A stretch of DNA of 64,000 bases. Origin: Runella sp. MFBS21 (GTDB lineage: Bacteria; Bacteroidota; Bacteroidia; Cytophagales; Spirosomataceae). How positions within the stretch are numbered: the stretch's first letter is position 1; the number at the start of each line of letters is the position of its first letter. The stretch is from the NCBI RefSeq assembly GCF_029433105.1, contig NZ_JARNTW010000004.1:124001-188000 (forward strand), in the 5' to 3' direction. Positions 61,666 to 64,000 of this stretch are shown piece by piece. The position numbers and the translations under genes were made by a program. The notes under the pieces are model-generated. The model had not been told where the DNA came from. It searched no databases and saw nothing but the letters and a program-made list of their open reading frames with translations.

Positions 61666-62991
61666 ATGGGCGCACATCATCACGAAGTTGTTTCTGTAGA
61701 AGAACAATTTGAATTTACCGCCGAATCAAAACGTAATCTGCTGATTGGCATGGGTATCGGTGCCGCACTGGTTTTGGTGGGAGCATATTTGTTGTCGCAG
61801 GGCGGAGGGCATGGCCACGAAGCTCACGATGCTGCTCATGCAGCTGCTGGTCATGCTGCCGAGCATGCTCATGACCATGGTCATGGCTATCACTGGACAC
61901 AACGTATCATTGCCAATTTGTGGGTAAATAGTGTATATTTTGCCGGCATTTCAGTGGTGGGGATGTTTTTTATTTCGTACAATTATCTTGCCCAAGCAGG
62001 ATGGTCAGCCGTTTTTAAACGTGTTCCAGAAGCGATGCCTGCTTTCTTACCAATTCCAGCTATTATTATTATTGTGATAGCCGTTTTGTTTGGGGATAAG
62101 CTGTTCCATTGGATGCACGAAGGAATTATGGACCCTACTAGCGAGCATTATGATGCAATCATCGCTGGCAAAAAGGGCTTTTTGAATAAGCCATTCTACT
62201 ATATTCGCTTAGTCTTATATTTTGGACTTTGGTATGGATTATGGAGAGTGATTCGTACTCTTTCTCTTCAAGAAGATGAGATTGGAGGCACAGCCAATTA
62301 TTATAAATCAATCAAATTTGGTACTGCCTTTTTGGTTGTTTTTGCTGTTACTTCTTCTACCTCGGCATGGGACTTAGTGATGTCAATTGATACGCACTGG
62401 TTTTCTACTATGTTTGGATGGTATACGCTCGCAAGCTGGCACGTGGCTGGTTTGGCAACGATGACTTTGACGATTGTGACCCTAAAAGAAAAAGGATATT
62501 TGAAAGCGGTAAATGCAAGCCACTTACACGATTTAGGTAAGTTTTGTTTTGCGTTTTCAATCTTCTGGACGTATGTATGGTTTGCTCAATTTTTGTTGAT
62601 TTACTACGCCAACTTACCAGAAGAAACTATCTATTTCCGTGAGCGTTTTTCAGGATATGGAGGAATCTACAAAGCCCCATTCTTTGTGAATATTATTTTA
62701 AACTTTGTGCTTCCGTTCTTAGTTTTAATGACGAGAGACTCAAAACGTACCTCGATAATATTGAAAGTCGCTTGTTGGTCAATTCTTGTCGGACACTATT
62801 TTGATTTCTATACTAATATTATGCCTGGTACAGTTGGTGCTAATGGTGGTTTTGGAGCAGTAGAGTTCGGTTTTGTACTGTTGTTTGCCTGCGGATTTAT
62901 TTGGTCGGTTTCAACTCAACTTACTAAAGCAAATCTTATCCCTCGTAATCACCCAATGCTAGAGGAGTCTTTGCATCACGATGTTGCTTAA
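61666..62991 (+). CDS. actF: Alternative complex III subunit ActF, second NrfD-like subunit
   Basis: The 441 residues form ten membrane helices related to ActC but shorter in the loops (NLWVNSVYFAGISVVGMFFI, SSTSAWDLVMSIDTHWFSTM, WHVAGLATMTLTIVT). After the first helix it carries an unusual His-rich stretch (about residues 49-75, with HGHEAHDAAHAA and HAHDHGHGYH) that may bind metal. ActF completes the membrane part of ACIII. It is 92 bp behind actE and 30 bp before coxB. Confidence 0.94.
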   Translation: MGAHHHEVVSVEEQFEFTAESKRNLLIGMGIGAALVLVGAYLLSQGGGHGHEAHDAAHAAAGHAAEHAHDHGHGYHWTQRIIANLWVNSVYFAGISVVGMFFISYNYLAQAGWSAVFKRVPEAMPAFLPIPAIIIIVIAVLFGDKLFHWMHEGIMDPTSEHYDAIIAGKKGFLNKPFYYIRLVLYFGLWYGLWRVIRTLSLQEDEIGGTANYYKSIKFGTAFLVVFAVTSSTSAWDLVMSIDTHWFSTMFGWYTLASWHVAGLATMTLTIVTLKEKGYLKAVNASHLHDLGKFCFAFSIFWTYVWFAQFLLIYYANLPEETIYFRERFSGYGGIYKAPFFVNIILNFVLPFLVLMTRDSKRTSIILKVACWSILVGHYFDFYTNIMPGTVGANGGFGAVEFGFVLLFACGFIWSVSTQLTKANLIPRNHPMLEESLHHDVA

Positions 62992-63021
62992 AATAATTAG
63001 TTTACAACTTATCCTAATACG

Positions 63022-64000
63022 ATGGTTTATTTAGTTGGAATATTGTTAGTAGTGCTGTTAGGCGTAGCAATCGCGATAGCAGCAAAATTACAAAAGGTTA
63101 TGAAAGGTGTTCAGCCTGACAATCAGGATGATATGCCAGTTCCTAACAACAAAGTTAATGGTGCACTTTGGATTGTTTTCTTGGTTCTAGGAACAATCGG
63201 TGTGGCAGCGTCTTATTGGTCTGCTAAAGATTATTTCTTGCCAGAAGCGTCATCGCCCCACGGACGTGAAACGGATAGTCAGTTTTGGTTTGATATGTCA
63301 TTACTGACCATTGCTTTTTTTGCAGTTAATTTCTTATTGTTTTTCTTTTCTTGGAGATACCAATATAAGAAAGGTTATAAAGCCACATTTTATCCTGAAA
63401 ATCACAAACTTGAATTGATTTGGACGGCTGTGCCAGCGGTGATAATGGCCGTATTGGTATTCTTGGGCTTTCGTACTTGGACTCAGATTATGGCTGATGC
63501 CCCCGCAGATTCGCAAGTAATAGAAATCATGGGTAAGCAGTTTGGATGGATTGTACGCTATGGTGGTGTGCAAGATAACAAACTCGGCAATTATAACTAC
63601 AAGCTCATTTCATCTGACAATGAAATGGGAATTGACTACTCAGACGAAGCATCCATGGATGATTTTATTAATCCTAGTGAGATGCACGTAGAAGTGGGCA
63701 AGCCAGTATTGTTGAAAATTCGTGCTCGTGATGTATTGCACAGTGTTTATATTCCTCACATGCGAGTTAAAATGGATGCAGTTCCAGGAATGCCTACAAA
63801 ATTCTGGTTCATTCCAGATAAGTCTACTGCACAAATGCGTGCAGAATTAAATAATCCTAATTTTGATTACGAAATTGCTTGTACTGAAGTATGTGGACGT
63901 GGGCACTTTGCAATGAAACTTCGCTTAATAGTTGAAGATAAGGCCGCAGTAGATGCTTGGAAGCAACAACAAAAACCACAGCTTTCGTTGATTTTGGAAT
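63022..64000 (+). CDS. coxB: Cytochrome c oxidase subunit II, partial
   Basis: The start and 326 codons are present; the gene runs off the window. Two membrane helices precede the CuA domain (MSLLTIAFFAVNFLLFFFSW and LELIWTAVPAVIMAVLVFLG, the latter being the typical second helix), after an additional N-terminal helix pair. CuA ligands are in ARDVLHSVYIPHM and CTEVCGRGHFAM (two Cys, Glu, His, Met). A terminal oxidase directly behind ACIII is the usual arrangement; electrons pass from ActA/ActE to CuA. Subunit I should follow outside. Confidence 0.95.
   Translation, partial: MVYLVGILLVVLLGVAIAIAAKLQKVMKGVQPDNQDDMPVPNNKVNGALWIVFLVLGTIGVAASYWSAKDYFLPEASSPHGRETDSQFWFDMSLLTIAFFAVNFLLFFFSWRYQYKKGYKATFYPENHKLELIWTAVPAVIMAVLVFLGFRTWTQIMADAPADSQVIEIMGKQFGWIVRYGGVQDNKLGNYNYKLISSDNEMGIDYSDEASMDDFINPSEMHVEVGKPVLLKIRARDVLHSVYIPHMRVKMDAVPGMPTKFWFIPDKSTAQMRAELNNPNFDYEIACTEVCGRGHFAMKLRLIVEDKAAVDAWKQQQKPQLSLILE

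Noticed and set aside
1-64000. CRISPR arrays, insertion sequences, prophage or complete defence island
   Set aside because: No regularly spaced repeats, transposase genes, terminal inverted repeats or phage structural genes were seen; mcrC stands alone.

Overview
This window looks like a chromosomal segment of a Bacteroidota bacterium, most likely Cytophagales (Spirosomataceae/Cytophagaceae-like). The reasons are a SusC/SusD pair, a PorP/SprF-type protein, an alternative complex III (ActA-F) operon leading into cytochrome c oxidase, LytTR and AraC regulators, no evident Shine-Dalgarno sequences, and promoters of the Bacteroidota type (TTG, 19-20 bp, TAnnTTTG) in front of several genes. Genus-level assignment is not possible from the sequence alone.

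Layout. 0-5.1 kb is AT-rich and accessory-like: small unknown genes on the minus strand (one with a zinc-finger-like CCHC motif), an XRE-type regulator followed by strongly structured DNA and a terminator, an AraC-family regulator, an orphan LytTR response regulator, and long gene-poor stretches with probable gene relics. 5.1-12.1 kb holds a PorP/SprF-like protein and the complete 2-oxoglutarate dehydrogenase complex (sucA, odhB, lpdA). An orphan mcrC lies convergent to lpdA. 13.4-18.9 kb is the rimP-nusA-infB translation/transcription block. 19-28.5 kb is housekeeping: CPBP protease, DUF2007 protein, cdsA, lpxH, a PMI-like cupin, a YfiT/DinB protein, a YkvA protein, tatA, gatA, a LysM lytic transglycosylase and hemJ. 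29.3-35.2 kb carries an O/P-type porin, a di-heme cytochrome c peroxidase behind a Pho-box-like repeat, an SGNH hydrolase and a Tat-exported serine hydrolase. 35.3-40 kb is a susC-susD pair. 40.3-43.7 kb is a homogentisate catabolism operon (hmgA, fahA, flavin reductase) with a perfect 20-bp palindrome at its promoter. 43.7-44.4 kb has two small cupins, one apparently frameshifted. 44.5-51.4 kb is a TetR-controlled tripartite RND efflux system with two matching operators. 51.6-54.3 kb has an HNH protein, rpsA and tRNA-Cys. 54.4 kb to the right edge is the actABCDEF-coxB respiratory operon, with coxB cut by the window end.

How the parts fit. The respiratory operon passes electrons from menaquinol through ACIII to the oxidase; sucA/odhB/lpdA supplies the TCA cycle, and fumarate plus acetoacetate come from the homogentisate branch. 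TatA is relevant to at least two probable Tat substrates seen here, ActB and the serine hydrolase. No complete defence island, prophage, insertion sequence or CRISPR array was seen, and I did not find a clearly new multi-gene system. The most useful new observations are regulatory: the TetR operator pair, the hmgA palindrome, the Pho-box-like repeat, and structured elements after the XRE gene and before hemJ. There is also a probable frameshift in a small cupin gene.
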